Assembly (NCBI RefSeq): GCF_014699115.1 | Contig: NZ_JACXAD010000016.1 | Span: 62,001-126,000, forward strand | DNA length: 64,000 nucleotides | Reading direction: 5' to 3' | DNA from: Hymenobacter montanus | GTDB lineage: Bacteria; Bacteroidota; Bacteroidia; Cytophagales; Hymenobacteraceae | Shown here: in pieces, positions 1 through 9,413 of the stretch | Numbering within the stretch: position 1 is the stretch's first letter | Layout: every line of letters starts with the position of its first letter | The notes under the pieces: model-generated | Databases searched by the model: none | Seen by the model: the letters and a program-made list of their open reading frames with translations, nothing else | Told to the model about the DNA's origin: nothing | Translations under genes and position numbers: made by a program

Positions 1-570
1 GGGCACACCGTCGGTGGTTACGGCCGTTTCCTTCATCGTAGCCAGGTCGGTCACAAACACGTTGTTGTCGCGGGTGAACGCCACTCGCTGTCCGTCGGGC
101 GAGAACGTGGCGTACCCCTGCTTACCCCCCGCACTCAGTTGCGTCAGTTTTTGGCTGCTACGGTCGAACACGTAGTAGCTGGCGCGGGCACTGCGCCGGT
201 AAATGGGCTCGGTAGCGGTAGTGAACAGCACCTTCTGCTCGTTGGCGTTGAAGGAATAGCCGTCCACATCCAATGACCTGCCGCCGGGCACCTGCAAGGC
301 CGAAGCGGCCACCAGCGTTTGCACGGCTTTGCCCGTGGTTACCTCGTGCTGCACGAGGTTGCCAGCCTCCAGGGCTGAATAGTAGCGGCCGTCGTTCATC
401 CAGTTAAAACCCGGCACACTGGCCGAACGGAACGTGGGCTTGGCCCAGATATCTTCCAAGGTCAAGGGCAGCTTCTGCTGGGCCCGTAGCGGAGTGGTGG
501 TAAAGCCCGGTACCAGGGCCGGACCGTGAGCGGCCAGTAGCGCGGCCAGCGCGAAAAAGCGAAAACGCAT
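1..570 (-). CDS. S9-family dipeptidyl peptidase IV-like protein, N-terminal part (runs off the window)
   Basis: I translated this from the complement of the first 570 bases. It begins MRFRFFALAALLAAHGPAL, a signal peptide, and stays open for 190 codons to the window edge. The stretch LTLEDIWAKPTFRSASVPGF followed by NWMNDGRYYSALE matches the start of Bacteroidota dipeptidyl peptidase IV (beta-propeller domain of serine protease family S9). Later residues such as ATFSPDGQRVAFTRDNNVFV are a propeller blade. The catalytic alpha/beta-hydrolase domain lies outside the window, so activity cannot be judged. The family cleaves X-Pro dipeptides from peptide N-termini, usually in the periplasm or at the cell surface. 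The family call is firm, the exact substrate is not. Confidence 0.85.
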   Translation of the reverse strand, partial: MRFRFFALAALLAAHGPALVPGFTTTPLRAQQKLPLTLEDIWAKPTFRSASVPGFNWMNDGRYYSALEAGNLVQHEVTTGKAVQTLVAASALQVPGGRSLDVDGYSFNANEQKVLFTTATEPIYRRSARASYYVFDRSSQKLTQLSAGGKQGYATFSPDGQRVAFTRDNNVFVTDLATMKETAVTTDGVP

Positions 571-660
571 AAACGAAAACGTCGGGAGCGAAATAAGGGG
601 GAGAACCGAGCGTTAAAGGTAATAGCCACTAGCAGCACCCTGGCAGGCCGCTGGCTCCGC

Positions 661-668
661 TACCTTTG
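661..668 (+). promoter_or_regulatory. Possible Bacteroidota -7 box TACCTTTG
   Basis: TACCTTTG fits the Bacteroidota sigma factor -7 consensus TAnnTTTG and ends four bases before the ATG at 673. That is very close: transcription would start at or near the start codon, so the mRNA would be almost leaderless or the box is fortuitous. No clear -33 TTG was seen. Confidence 0.35.
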
Positions 669-672
669 CATT

Positions 673-1671
673 ATGCGTTTTTACCCTCTATTCTTGCTTC
701 TGCTGTCCGGCCTGCTGGGCGCTTGCTCCAAAACTGCGGCTCCCGTTCAACTCGATTTCGTTGGTGCCGCCGGGCTCACTTCCGGCAACGCGACGGTGGG
801 GTCTAACGATACGCTCACGACCAGGGCCTACGCGAGGGGCAACGATAACCAGCTTACTCGCCTGCGCATCACGGTTACGTACGAGCCGGGCCTCAACCCC
901 ATTCTCTACCCCGTGCCAATTTCGAGCTTTGACCCCAACGCGGCGCCCGGCCCGCAAACCATCGTCTACCTCGATTCCCTTATAACCCCCCTGCTGGACG
1001 CGAGCAGCAATCCTCCCCGGGGCGGTGAGCACCTGTTTATCAACCGGTTTTCCGCGCGGGCTACTTCCGGCACCGAGCTTTGGCAGTACACCGTATCTGA
1101 TAATGCCGGGGGAAGCGCCACCCGGGCCTACCGGCTCACGGTGCGTAAGGCTGACTCTGCGGCCGTATTTCACAGCTACAGCTTGTCGCTGCGGCCCCGC
1201 GCCACCGCAAATTCGGGCACGGCATCCCGGGTGTTTTTGAGCTTAGGCACTGGCTTGTTGTTGCCCAAGTATTCCGTGTTGAGTAAGCAATTCCAAGCTG
1301 ACTTGTGGCCCAACCAGCGGCTTGTCGACTTGGTGTGCATGGTAGGTAGTAACGGCCTAACCTTGGAAGCACCAGCTCATATTAGGCCGCGGACCGAGCA
1401 GTGGCCCAATCCACGCGTTACCCGCCTCCGTCGTACGAGTGTTAGCGCTGATGACTTCGACAAGGCGTTAACAGTTAACGATTTTAGCAGTGCATTCAAT
1501 GGGGGGCAGCTTTTCGCCAACTCTCTTGATAGCCTCACCACCGGGGCTCTGAATAAAAATCAAGTGGTCGCCTTTAAGACCACTGAAGGAAAAGCCGGCT
1601 TGCTGCTGGTGTCCGATGCGGTGCTGGGTACCTCACCGGTGCTGACGTGCCGAGTCAAGGTTCAGAAATAA
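673..1671 (+). CDS. Putative lipoprotein of unknown function
   Basis: 332 residues. It starts MRFYPLFLLLLSGLLGACSK, a signal peptide ending in a lipobox (LGAC), so the mature protein should be lipid-anchored at Cys18. No catalytic motif or family was recognised. The body is Ser/Thr/Asn-rich and looks extracytoplasmic, for example a beta-sandwich protein. It stands alone between a divergently transcribed peptidase gene and a convergent outer-membrane protein gene, with a strong hairpin terminator just downstream. The lipid anchor is well supported; function is unknown. Confidence 0.8.
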   Translation: MRFYPLFLLLLSGLLGACSKTAAPVQLDFVGAAGLTSGNATVGSNDTLTTRAYARGNDNQLTRLRITVTYEPGLNPILYPVPISSFDPNAAPGPQTIVYLDSLITPLLDASSNPPRGGEHLFINRFSARATSGTELWQYTVSDNAGGSATRAYRLTVRKADSAAVFHSYSLSLRPRATANSGTASRVFLSLGTGLLLPKYSVLSKQFQADLWPNQRLVDLVCMVGSNGLTLEAPAHIRPRTEQWPNPRVTRLRRTSVSADDFDKALTVNDFSSAFNGGQLFANSLDSLTTGALNKNQVVAFKTTEGKAGLLLVSDAVLGTSPVLTCRVKVQK

Positions 1672-1702
1672 GCTTCTTGCTTCTTTACGCCGGGTTAAAA
1701 CC

Positions 1703-1740
1703 TAAAAAAGGCTGCCCTTAGCACGGGGCAGCCTTTTTTA
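1703..1740. terminator. Bidirectional rho-independent terminator
   Basis: Perfect 15-base arms (1703-1717 and 1726-1740; TAAAAAAGGCTGCCC against its complement) around an 8-base loop. The A-run on one side and the T-run on the other make it usable in both directions, which fits the convergent genes ending at 1671 and 1772. Confidence 0.9.
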
Positions 1741-1771
1741 CGGACGGATTCGCGATCTGGCGCGCAAGAAT

Positions 1772-3346
1772 TTAGAATGTCACCCCCGCGGTGATGGTAG
1801 TGGTATAGCGGGTATTATTAACCTTGACTAAAGGCTCCAGGCCACCCACCGAGTAGGGGGTGTACAACTGGTTATAATCAGTATAAACCGCGGCGGCGTC
1901 GATGAAGAAGTTGCCCTGCCGCAAACCTAAGCCCCCGGTGTAAAAACTCTGAGCCCGCCCCGTGCTGGTGGCCGCCTTGTACGGGTCACCGTAGTGCGCG
2001 TAGCCGAGTCGTACCCGGAAGATATCGAAGCGGCCCTCCGCCCCGACGCGTACGTTGACCGTGCTTTTATACCGGTTCCGAATGTCCTCGTTCTCAGCGC
2101 TGAACGAGTAGTCATCGCCGTTGGCATCTTCGGAATTGTTGCGCAGCCGGGCCTGGCCGTAGCCTACGTACTCTACGTCACTGGTCACGAAGCCGTACTT
2201 GCCCAGGGTGATGGCCACGCCGCCATTGGCCCGGAAGGGCGTGATAAGGGTGTAGGCATAGTCATTGGTCGGAAACATTACCGGAGGCGTATCACCCACG
2301 GGCAGGCCCGAAGGAACGTTATCGGTGCCTTGTGCACTAAAGTTGGCTTTCAGGCTTTCGGTTGACGTATCAGTCATTCGCATGAAAGTAGGCGTCTGTA
2401 CCGAAGCACCCAGGCGGACAGCGTCGTTGGCCCGATAAATCAGGCCCAGCCGGGCATTAATGCCAGTTCCGGAGGTCTTCAACTCCGAGCGGCTAGTCAG
2501 GCTGTTGAAGTGAGTATTCGGGTCGTTGTCGGCTTCGGTCAGGGTGCGCACCTGCCGATAGGTAGAGCTGACAATGCCAACGGCCCCACCGATGTACAGC
2601 CGGTCGCGATAGTTGGCGCCGTACCCCAGGTCGAATTGCGAAACCGAACCCGAGTTGACAATCAACTCGCTTTGAGTGAGTGTGTTGCCCTGCTTACGCA
2701 GAATCACGGCCGAGTCGCCCTGGGCGCCCGTACGGGCTCTGATGATGTTGGCTAAATAAGCACCATAGGCCAAACCCAGATCAGTTCGGTATTTGCTATT
2801 ATCCGCCTGATCGTCCAGATCGGCAAAGGCCGCGGTGCCGCGGGCGGCATCCGCCGCGGGCTGCAAGCGCGCCAGAAACGACTGGTTATTGTTCACCGTG
2901 CCCTGGTAGCGAGAGGCAGTATTGAAATCCGTCAGCCGCGTGAAGCCCAGTGCGAAAGATCCGCCGCGCCAATTGCTGCTCTGGTCGTTATCAGCGAGGC
3001 GATTGGTCAGCACCAGGCCCGCGCTACCAATGTGGAAGCTGTTCTTGGACTCGTTTTGTAAGCCCGCGGGGTTGCCCTCAATGCGGGCATCGCTCTGCCC
3101 CAGGCCAATACCCGGGGTGAGATGGGCTTCCGACTTCTGAAATAAGCCCAAGCCGGCCGGGTTGCTGGTCAGGTTGCCGAAGTCGGCCCCCAGCGCCACA
3201 TTGGCTCCGCCAATGCCCATCGTGCGGGCAGGGCCCCCAAACTGGAGGCGCGAATATTGCAGCGCATCGCTGGCGCCTTGGGCAAAGGCGTGGCCGGCCG
3301 GTCCTGCAGCGAGGGCCAGGCTAAGCCAAATTATCCGTTTTTTCAT
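1772..3346 (-). CDS. OmpP1/FadL-like outer membrane transport protein
   Basis: 524 residues starting MKKRIIWLSLALAAGPAGHA, a signal peptide with cleavage near AFA-Q. The mature N-terminus contains QYSRLQFGGPARTMGIGGAN and LTSNPAGLGLFQKSEAHLTP; the NPAGL motif is the signature of the OmpP1/FadL/TodX outer-membrane barrel family, often labelled hemin receptor or long-chain fatty acid transporter in Bacteroidota. Alternating hydrophobic/polar strands continue to a C-terminus of TTITAGVTF, ending in Phe as outer-membrane barrels do. The family's role is uptake of hydrophobic compounds across the outer membrane; the substrate cannot be told here. It may be co-transcribed with the lipoprotein gene upstream (gap of about 85 bases). 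Confidence 0.85.
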   Translation of the reverse strand: MKKRIIWLSLALAAGPAGHAFAQGASDALQYSRLQFGGPARTMGIGGANVALGADFGNLTSNPAGLGLFQKSEAHLTPGIGLGQSDARIEGNPAGLQNESKNSFHIGSAGLVLTNRLADNDQSSNWRGGSFALGFTRLTDFNTASRYQGTVNNNQSFLARLQPAADAARGTAAFADLDDQADNSKYRTDLGLAYGAYLANIIRARTGAQGDSAVILRKQGNTLTQSELIVNSGSVSQFDLGYGANYRDRLYIGGAVGIVSSTYRQVRTLTEADNDPNTHFNSLTSRSELKTSGTGINARLGLIYRANDAVRLGASVQTPTFMRMTDTSTESLKANFSAQGTDNVPSGLPVGDTPPVMFPTNDYAYTLITPFRANGGVAITLGKYGFVTSDVEYVGYGQARLRNNSEDANGDDYSFSAENEDIRNRYKSTVNVRVGAEGRFDIFRVRLGYAHYGDPYKAATSTGRAQSFYTGGLGLRQGNFFIDAAAVYTDYNQLYTPYSVGGLEPLVKVNNTRYTTTITAGVTF

Positions 3347-3431
3347 AGAGCTTAGAAGAAAAGGAGCCAGCCGTCGGGCCGGCTCACTAGGGAAACAGGT
3401 TTGCAGGGAATATTAACCGGTGATACTTAGC

Positions 3432-4778
3432 CTAATTAGATCGGCCCCGGCTGTGGCCCCCGCCGCCACCACCGCCGTTATAGGAGGGAGCAGGAGCAGA
3501 GTAAGACGGCTGGCTGTAGGAGCGCTGCGGCTGCTCGTACGACGGTTGCCGCGGTTGCTCATAAGACCGCTGCCGCGGTTGCTCGTACGACTGCTGCTGC
3601 GGAAGTTGATCATAGGACTGATCAAACGAGCGCTGGCGCCGAGGCTGGTCGTAGGAGCGCTGGCGAGATGGCTGATCAGCAGTTTGGCCACCAGGGTTGC
3701 TTGGTGCCCGATCAACATCAGCCTGTTGTATGATTTCATCCCGACGACGTCCTCCCTGGGGCTTCCACGTAGAGGCAGGCTGCTGGTCTTCCTGAAGCTG
3801 AGGCATATCCCGATAGGTGGGTTGCTCGGAGCGTAACCGGCGGTGGGGTTGGTTGTAGCCTTCGACAGTAGCTGGCAGCGTCTCTGCTGGCGAGGCGGAA
3901 ATAGCCGTTTCGGACCGCTGCCGCAACTGCGATTCCTTGGTAACCGAAGTCATTTCGGTCATGGGCGTGGAAGGAGCCATAAGGCCGTTGGTCCGCCCCC
4001 GGCCGCCGGAAATGCCGCCTGAACCCGTACCTGAGCCCGTTGGGGTGCTCGTGCCCCCCGACAAATACCGGCCATCCGAGGCCCGGTCGGAGCGGTGGCC
4101 GGAAGTGCGGTAGCGTCCGTTACCGTTGTCGCCGTAGTTCCAGTTGGAGCGGTAGGTGCTACCGTAATACGAGTTGCCGTAGAAACCGCCCCGGCCGTAA
4201 TATCCGCCGTAGAAAGGGCTGTTGAAATAATAGGGGTCATAAAAACCCCCGCCGTACCCGTACCCAAAGCCATAAGGCCGGCCGAAACCGTAGCCGTACC
4301 CCCAGGGACGTCCAATGCCAAAACCAAAGCTGATGCTAAGGCCCGAGCCGTAGCCATAGCCCCAGGGGCTATAAAAAGAGCTGTAGAAGGGGTCGTAAAA
4401 CCCCCCATAGAACGGCGATACGCCGTAGAACCCTGACCCCCAGCCATAGCTGAGGGAAGTGTAGGGGCTATACGGGGTGTAGTAGCTCAGCCCGTAGCCC
4501 GGCACGCCCCGCATGTAAGTGTAGGTGTTATCGTAATACTGGGTCGAGCCGCGCCCCTGACGAGCCGGGGAGTTGGCCGTATTGCCGTTGTAGTCGGGGT
4601 TAGCTGCTTCGTCGGTGCTGGCCGGGTCGGGCGCTGGGCTCACCACCGCGGTGGTGCGGTCTTTAGAAGAATAGTAAACCCCATCGTCTTCCGACGAAGT
4701 AAGGGTGGAGGTGCCCGCACAGCCACCCAGCGCGAGCAAGGCCAAGGCAGGCAGAAGAGCAGGGAGGAAATATCTCAT
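3432..4778 (-). CDS. Gly/Tyr-rich lipoprotein with Gln/Arg/Tyr repeat tail
   Basis: I start it at the ATG complementary to 4776-4778, giving MRYFLPALLPALALLALGGC, a textbook lipoprotein signal with lipobox LGGC; an upstream in-frame start would put 16 residues in front of it. Residues roughly 90-210 are extremely Gly/Tyr/Phe-rich (YGYGSGLSISFGFGIGRPWG type). The C-terminal third has imperfect repeats of the form QPRRQRSFDQ, QQQSYEQPRQRSYEQP, QPSYEQPQRSY, then a run of seven glycines and the end HSRGRSN. This is low-complexity, probably surface-exposed. The terminal SRGRSN also closes the unrelated protein at 52467-53174. Function unknown. Confidence 0.8.
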   Translation of the reverse strand: MRYFLPALLPALALLALGGCAGTSTLTSSEDDGVYYSSKDRTTAVVSPAPDPASTDEAANPDYNGNTANSPARQGRGSTQYYDNTYTYMRGVPGYGLSYYTPYSPYTSLSYGWGSGFYGVSPFYGGFYDPFYSSFYSPWGYGYGSGLSISFGFGIGRPWGYGYGFGRPYGFGYGYGGGFYDPYYFNSPFYGGYYGRGGFYGNSYYGSTYRSNWNYGDNGNGRYRTSGHRSDRASDGRYLSGGTSTPTGSGTGSGGISGGRGRTNGLMAPSTPMTEMTSVTKESQLRQRSETAISASPAETLPATVEGYNQPHRRLRSEQPTYRDMPQLQEDQQPASTWKPQGGRRRDEIIQQADVDRAPSNPGGQTADQPSRQRSYDQPRRQRSFDQSYDQLPQQQSYEQPRQRSYEQPRQPSYEQPQRSYSQPSYSAPAPSYNGGGGGGGHSRGRSN

Positions 4779-5003
4779 GGCTGAAAGATTGAGGATGGGA
4801 GGGCTGATCGTAAAAAGAGGGCGCAAATAGTGAAGCTATAATGAAGCAACTGCCCCTGGAAGGTTGCCAGTAGACTAAATATACACCATACTAAGGTCCG
4901 CGCTTTAGTAACGTAATTTGACCCCGAAACGGTGCCCCTTACCCTAGTCAAATCTTGTACCAGAGATTGGAGCCTTTTTCAACATACTTCTAAGATGCCT
5001 CCT

Positions 5004-6479
5004 ATGAGCAAAAAGTTGCCAACTCGCCAAGAAGATTATTCGCTTTGGTACAATGAATTAGTAAAGCGCGCCGGCCTCGCCGAGAACTCGGCCGTACGCG
5101 GCTGCATGGTTATCAAGCCCTACGGCTACGCCATTTGGGAAAAAATGCAGCGTCAGCTGGACGACATGTTCAAGCGCACCGGCCATGAAAACGCCTATTT
5201 CCCTATCTTCATTCCGAAGAGCCTGTTTGAAGCCGAGGAGAAAAACGCCGAAGGCTTCGCCAAGGAATGCGCCGTGGTAACGCACTACCGCCTGCAAACC
5301 GACCCCGACCACGCCGGCAAATTGCGCGTTGACCCCGACGCTAAGCTGGAAGAAGAGCTGGTAGTGCGCCCCACTTCCGAGGCCATTATTTGGAGCACCT
5401 ACAAAAACTGGGTGCAGAGCTACCGCGACTTGCCCTTGCTCATCAACCAGTGGGCCAACGTGGTGCGCTGGGAAATGCGCACCCGCTTGTTTCTGCGCAC
5501 GGCCGAGTTTCTGTGGCAGGAGGGCCATACCGCCCACGCCACCGCCGAAGAAGCCCTGGCCGAAACGCGCCAGATGCTTGACGTGTACGCCGAGTTTGCC
5601 GAGGACCACATGGCCCTGCCCGTGGTGAAGGGGGTAAAAACCCCCAACGAGCGGTTTGCCGGGGCCGAAGACACCTATTGCATCGAGGCCCTGATGCAGG
5701 ATGGTAAGGCGCTGCAAGCCGGCACCAGCCACTTCCTGGGCCAGAACTTCGCCAAAGCCTTCGACGTCACCTTTGCCAACAAGGAAGGTGGCCTGGAACA
5801 CGTGTGGGGCACCAGCTGGGGCGTAAGCACCCGCCTGATGGGCGCCCTCGTAATGGCCCACTCCGACGACGACGGGCTGGTGTTGCCGCCCAAGCTGGCC
5901 CCGATTCAGGTGGTTATTGTGCCAATTTACAAAACCGGAGAGCTGGACGCGCTGCTCGAGCGCATCCGGCCCATTCAGCAGGGCCTCATTGCCCGGGGCA
6001 TTGCCGTGAAGGTGGACAGCCGCGACACGGAGCGCCCCGGCTTCAAGTTCGCCGAGTGGGAGATGAAGGGCGTGCCCGTGCGCCTGGCTATCGGCGCCCG
6101 TGACCTCGACGGCGGGACCGTAGAAGTTGCCCGCCGTGACACCAAGGAAAAAATGAGCTTGCCCTTGGCCGATATCGTAGCCAGTATCGACCAGCTGCTG
6201 ACCGATATTCAAGCGAATATCTACGCGAAAGCCAAGAAATTCCGCGACACCCACACTACCCGGGTCGACAGCTACGACGACTTTAAGCGAGTGCTGGACA
6301 ACGAAGCGGGCTTCGTGCTGGCCCACTACGACGGCACTTCCGAAACGGAGGAACGCATCAAGGCCGAAACCAAAGCCACCGTGCGGTGCCTGGCCCTGAA
6401 TGAGCCCGACGAAGAAGGTATTTGCATGGTAACGGGCCGCCCCAGCACCTGCCGGGCCTATTTTGCCCGGGCCTATTAA
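5004..6479 (+). CDS. proS: Prolyl-tRNA synthetase, archaeal/eukaryotic type
   Basis: 491 residues from the ATG at 5004 ([20 protein letters not shown]); an upstream in-frame start would add 24 unlikely residues. It charges tRNA-Pro with proline. The class II core is visible: motif-2-like [20 protein letters not shown], then [20 protein letters not shown] with [15 protein letters not shown], and the [12 protein letters not shown] region of motif 3. The anticodon-binding domain follows ([13 protein letters not shown]). The C-terminus ends in Tyr (RAYFARAY), usual for this shorter ProRS type found in Bacteroidota. It lacks the editing insertion of the E. coli form. Monocistronic by spacing. Confidence 0.97.
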   Translation: MSKKLPTRQEDYSLWYNELVKRAGLAENSAVRGCMVIKPYGYAIWEKMQRQLDDMFKRTGHENAYFPIFIPKSLFEAEEKNAEGFAKECAVVTHYRLQTDPDHAGKLRVDPDAKLEEELVVRPTSEAIIWSTYKNWVQSYRDLPLLINQWANVVRWEMRTRLFLRTAEFLWQEGHTAHATAEEALAETRQMLDVYAEFAEDHMALPVVKGVKTPNERFAGAEDTYCIEALMQDGKALQAGTSHFLGQNFAKAFDVTFANKEGGLEHVWGTSWGVSTRLMGALVMAHSDDDGLVLPPKLAPIQVVIVPIYKTGELDALLERIRPIQQGLIARGIAVKVDSRDTERPGFKFAEWEMKGVPVRLAIGARDLDGGTVEVARRDTKEKMSLPLADIVASIDQLLTDIQANIYAKAKKFRDTHTTRVDSYDDFKRVLDNEAGFVLAHYDGTSETEERIKAETKATVRCLALNEPDEEGICMVTGRPSTCRAYFARAY

Positions 6480-6580
6480 TTTTCTGCGGTCGTAAAAGAA
6501 TGTGCTGTTGACACAGCACGTTCTGCCGAGCGCCGGACGTGCTGTGTATTCGTCATCATCTCACCTCATTACCTTGGCTC

Positions 6581-7039
6581 ATGCTCACTATTGCTTTGCT
6601 GTTGCTGTTCGGCCTGCTGTTCGTCGCGGTGGAAGTTGTTTTCATTCCCGGCACCACCGTAGTGGGCGTAGTAGGTTTTGCGCTGCTGGTGGTGGGCGTC
6701 TGGCTGGGCTACCGCGACCTGGGTACTCCCCTGGGTCATTACGCGCTGGTGGGGGTGACGCTGCTGGCCGGGCTGATCGTGTACGTTGGGCTACGGCCTA
6801 AAAATCTGGCCCGGGTGGCTCTTACCACCACCAACGACGCCTCCGTGCAAGACGTGCGGCGGCCCGACGTAGTGCCCGGCACCGTAGGCCAGACGCTATC
6901 GGCCCTGCGGCCGGCCGGCACGGCGTTGTTTGGCACTGAGCGTCGGGAAGTGGTGACGCGGGGCGAATTCGTGCCCGCGGGCAGCGCGGTGCGGGTGCTC
7001 GGCATCGAGCACAACCGAATTCTGGTAGCCGTGGTGTAG
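6581..7039 (+). CDS. NfeD-like membrane protein
   Basis: 152 residues from the ATG at 6581 (MLTIALLLLFGLLFVAVEVV); a further upstream ATG at 6539 would add a polar 14-residue leader. Two or three membrane segments occupy residues 1-72 (IPGTTVVGVVGFALLVVGVW, then YALVGVTLLAGLIVYVGL). A C-terminal OB-fold-like NfeD domain follows, with GTVGQTLSALRPAGTALF and VRVLGIEHNRILVAVV. NfeD proteins partner with flotillin/SPFH proteins, and the next gene 44 bases downstream is exactly that, so the two are almost surely an operon working at membrane microdomains. Confidence 0.88.
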   Translation: MLTIALLLLFGLLFVAVEVVFIPGTTVVGVVGFALLVVGVWLGYRDLGTPLGHYALVGVTLLAGLIVYVGLRPKNLARVALTTTNDASVQDVRRPDVVPGTVGQTLSALRPAGTALFGTERREVVTRGEFVPAGSAVRVLGIEHNRILVAVV

Positions 7040-7083
7040 CACTCTTAGTAAGTTGAAACTAGAACTCGGTACTACCTTACGCC

Positions 7084-8085
7084 ATGAATTTCCCCTTCTC
7101 GCCCTTGATAGTGGCGGCCCTAGTGCTGCTCGTCTTTCTGTATTTCTTCCCCATTAGCCTGTGGGTGACTGCTATTTTCTCGGGGGTTCGGGTCAGCTTG
7201 TTTCAACTGGCCTTTATGCGGGTACGGAAAGTACCGCCCTCGCTCATCGTTAACTCCTTGATTACCTCCACCAAGGCTGGCCTGCAGTTGACGGCGAACG
7301 ACCTGGAAACGCACTTCCTGGCCGGCGGGAATGTGCCCAGCGTCATCAAGGCTCTTATTTCGGCCGACAAAGCCAACATCCTGCTTTCGTTCAAACAGGC
7401 GACGGCCATCGATCTGGCCGGGCGGAACGTGTTTGAGGCCGTAACTACCAGCGTAAATCCTAAGGTAATCAACACGCCCAACGTGGCTGCGGTGTCGCAG
7501 GATGGCATTCAGCTCATCGTTATCGCCCGCGTAACGGTGCGGGCCAACATCGCCCAGCTGGTGGGGGGCGCGGGCGAAGAAACCATTCTGGCGCGGGTAG
7601 GGGAGGGCATCGTGACGAGCATTGGCTCGTCGAAGTCGCACAAGGAAGTGCTGGAGAATCCCGACACGATTTCCAAGCTGGTGCTATCCAAAGGCTTAGA
7701 TGCGGGCACTGCCTTCGAAATTCTATCCATTGACATTGCTGACGTGGACATCGGCGAAAACATCGGGGCCAAGCTTCAAACCGACCAAGCCAGCGCCGAC
7801 TTGCGCGTAGCCGAGGCCCGAGCCGAAGAGCGCCGCGCCATGGCAGTGGCCATGGAGCAAGAGAACCGCGCTAAAACCCAGGAAGCCAAGGCCCGCGTAG
7901 TGGATGCCGAAGCCGAGATTCCCAAAGCCATTGCCGAGGCCTTCCGCAGCGGCAACCTGGGGGTGATGGACTACTACAAAATGCGTAACATCCAAGCCGA
8001 CACCGAAATGCGCGACTCCATTGCCAATCCTGGCGGGAGCGGCGGCAGCATTAAGCCGGGACGGGAGGAGACGAGATTGAGCTGA
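7084..8085 (+). CDS. floA: Flotillin-like protein FloA
   Basis: 333 residues. An N-terminal hydrophobic hairpin or helix (residues about 5-25, [20 protein letters not shown]) is followed by the very conserved FloA/YqfA segment: [20 protein letters not shown], then [20 protein letters not shown], then [20 protein letters not shown]. Residues about 225-290 are an Ala/Glu/Arg-rich coiled coil ([20 protein letters not shown]). FloA organises functional membrane microdomains and influences membrane fluidity. It sits directly behind the NfeD-like partner gene, the arrangement known from other bacteria. Length is typical for the family. Confidence 0.95.
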   Translation: MNFPFSPLIVAALVLLVFLYFFPISLWVTAIFSGVRVSLFQLAFMRVRKVPPSLIVNSLITSTKAGLQLTANDLETHFLAGGNVPSVIKALISADKANILLSFKQATAIDLAGRNVFEAVTTSVNPKVINTPNVAAVSQDGIQLIVIARVTVRANIAQLVGGAGEETILARVGEGIVTSIGSSKSHKEVLENPDTISKLVLSKGLDAGTAFEILSIDIADVDIGENIGAKLQTDQASADLRVAEARAEERRAMAVAMEQENRAKTQEAKARVVDAEAEIPKAIAEAFRSGNLGVMDYYKMRNIQADTEMRDSIANPGGSGGSIKPGREETRLS

Positions 8086-8279
8086 TTAGGTGAAAGGGAG
8101 GTAATCGTTTAAGGTGATTACAGGCTTCCAGGACCATAAAGCAGCCAGTTTAACTATCTGTATGGTCTCGGCCGGCAGTGGTTAGGACTGGTTGTGCAGA
8201 ATTTCTTTGCCATTGAGCGCAAACCAACGGGCTGGCTGCTGCATACCACTAGCTTGTTATCCGCGCCGAATCTCCCCAG

Positions 8280-8330
8280 CCCTGTTTTCTCAACCGTAAC
8301 GGCTAGGTAAACAGGGCGGTTATTTTTCAG
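8280..8330 (+). terminator. Possible terminator or hairpin after floA
   Basis: CCCTGTTT (8280-8287) pairs with AAACAGGG (8309-8316) across a 21-base loop and is followed by a short T-rich run. It is 195 bases beyond the floA stop and only 33 before the next gene, so a role in the leader of that gene is equally possible. Nothing else was recognised between 8086 and 8362. Confidence 0.35.
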
Positions 8331-8362
8331 GCGAATTCGTTCTCATTCTCTGTTTCTGCCCC

Positions 8363-9313
8363 ATGTTCGACCCTCGTCTGCTCCAGCAGTTTGCCCTGCC
8401 TCATTATCGCGCTATCAACGATTTTCTGGCGGCGGCGGGATTTGCTGGGCGCACTCAGGACCCTAACTTTTATGCCGTGCGGCTAGAAGATACCTACCCG
8501 CACGTGCGGGCCGTAATGCCGCCCTTCCGCAAAGACTTTTTTTTGGTGGCCCTGGCTGAAAACCCTGGTAACCAGTCCGTTTTTACCCTCGACGGGCAGC
8601 CGTTTACCGACCTGACGCGCTACCTCGTGTTTCAGTCGCCGGGGCACGTGCTTTCGTGGCAGCGCGAGCCGGGCCTACGGGGCTACCTGCTGTATTTTCG
8701 AGCGGAGTGCTTTTCGTTTTTTCGGGCGGCGCTGACCACCGAGTTTCCGTTCTTCGACTTACTACATACCAACTTATTTCGGCTGAAGAAGGCGCAGTTT
8801 GCCCGCCTGCAAGCTGATTTTGAGGATATGCTGGCCGAGCAGCAAGCCGCCGAGCTACCCGATGCCGGACGCTACTACGCGGCCTCTATTTGTTACGCCA
8901 AGCTGCTGGCTCTGCTCTACCGCTGCCGGGGAGTGTACGATGAGTTCGAGGAGGGCAACCATCAGCAGTCGGCGGCGGCCCGGCTCACGCAGCGTTTTGT
9001 GCAGGCTTTGGCCAACCATTTTCTGGAAAAGCGGACTGTAGAGGAATATGCCGATCTGTTGGCCGTGACGCCGAACCACCTCAACGAAATGGTGAAGCGT
9101 ATGACCGGCCGCACCGCCTACCGTCACATCACGGACAAGCTGCTGCTGGAGGCCCGCACCCTCATTCGCCATACCCCAGCCGACCTTACCGAAATTGCCT
9201 ACCAGCTCAATTTCTCAGGCCCAGCTCATTTCGCCAAGTTTTTCAAGAAGCAAACGGGCCTCACCCCAGGCGAATTTCGGCGTAGTGGGGCCCTGCCAGC
9301 TGAGGATCGTTGA
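8363..9313 (+). CDS. AraC-family transcriptional regulator
   Basis: 316 residues. The N-terminal half (to about 200) resembles a cupin-like sensory domain (FRKDFFLVALAENPGNQSVF, YLVFQSPGHVLSWQREPGLR). The C-terminal half is an AraC/XylS double helix-turn-helix: KRTVEEYADLLAVTPNHLNE for the first HTH, and DLTEIAYQLNFSGPAHFAKF followed by FKKQTGLTPGEFRRS for the conserved second HTH signature. The NADP oxidoreductase gene starts 100 bases downstream in the same direction and is a plausible target or operon partner. Effector unknown. Confidence 0.93.
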   Translation: MFDPRLLQQFALPHYRAINDFLAAAGFAGRTQDPNFYAVRLEDTYPHVRAVMPPFRKDFFLVALAENPGNQSVFTLDGQPFTDLTRYLVFQSPGHVLSWQREPGLRGYLLYFRAECFSFFRAALTTEFPFFDLLHTNLFRLKKAQFARLQADFEDMLAEQQAAELPDAGRYYAASICYAKLLALLYRCRGVYDEFEEGNHQQSAAARLTQRFVQALANHFLEKRTVEEYADLLAVTPNHLNEMVKRMTGRTAYRHITDKLLLEARTLIRHTPADLTEIAYQLNFSGPAHFAKFFKKQTGLTPGEFRRSGALPAEDR

Positions 9314-9413
9314 AATAGACAAACAATGCCGCTAAATGGGCTACCCCGCGCCGGCTGGGCGGGGGGACCTTTGCCTTGTCATCAATTCCCAACAAAACTT
9401 CAAACAAAACCTT

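Noticed and set aside
5058..6326. A 422-codon open frame on the minus strand across proS
   Set aside because: Antisense of a certain housekeeping gene, with no signal, motif or sensible composition.
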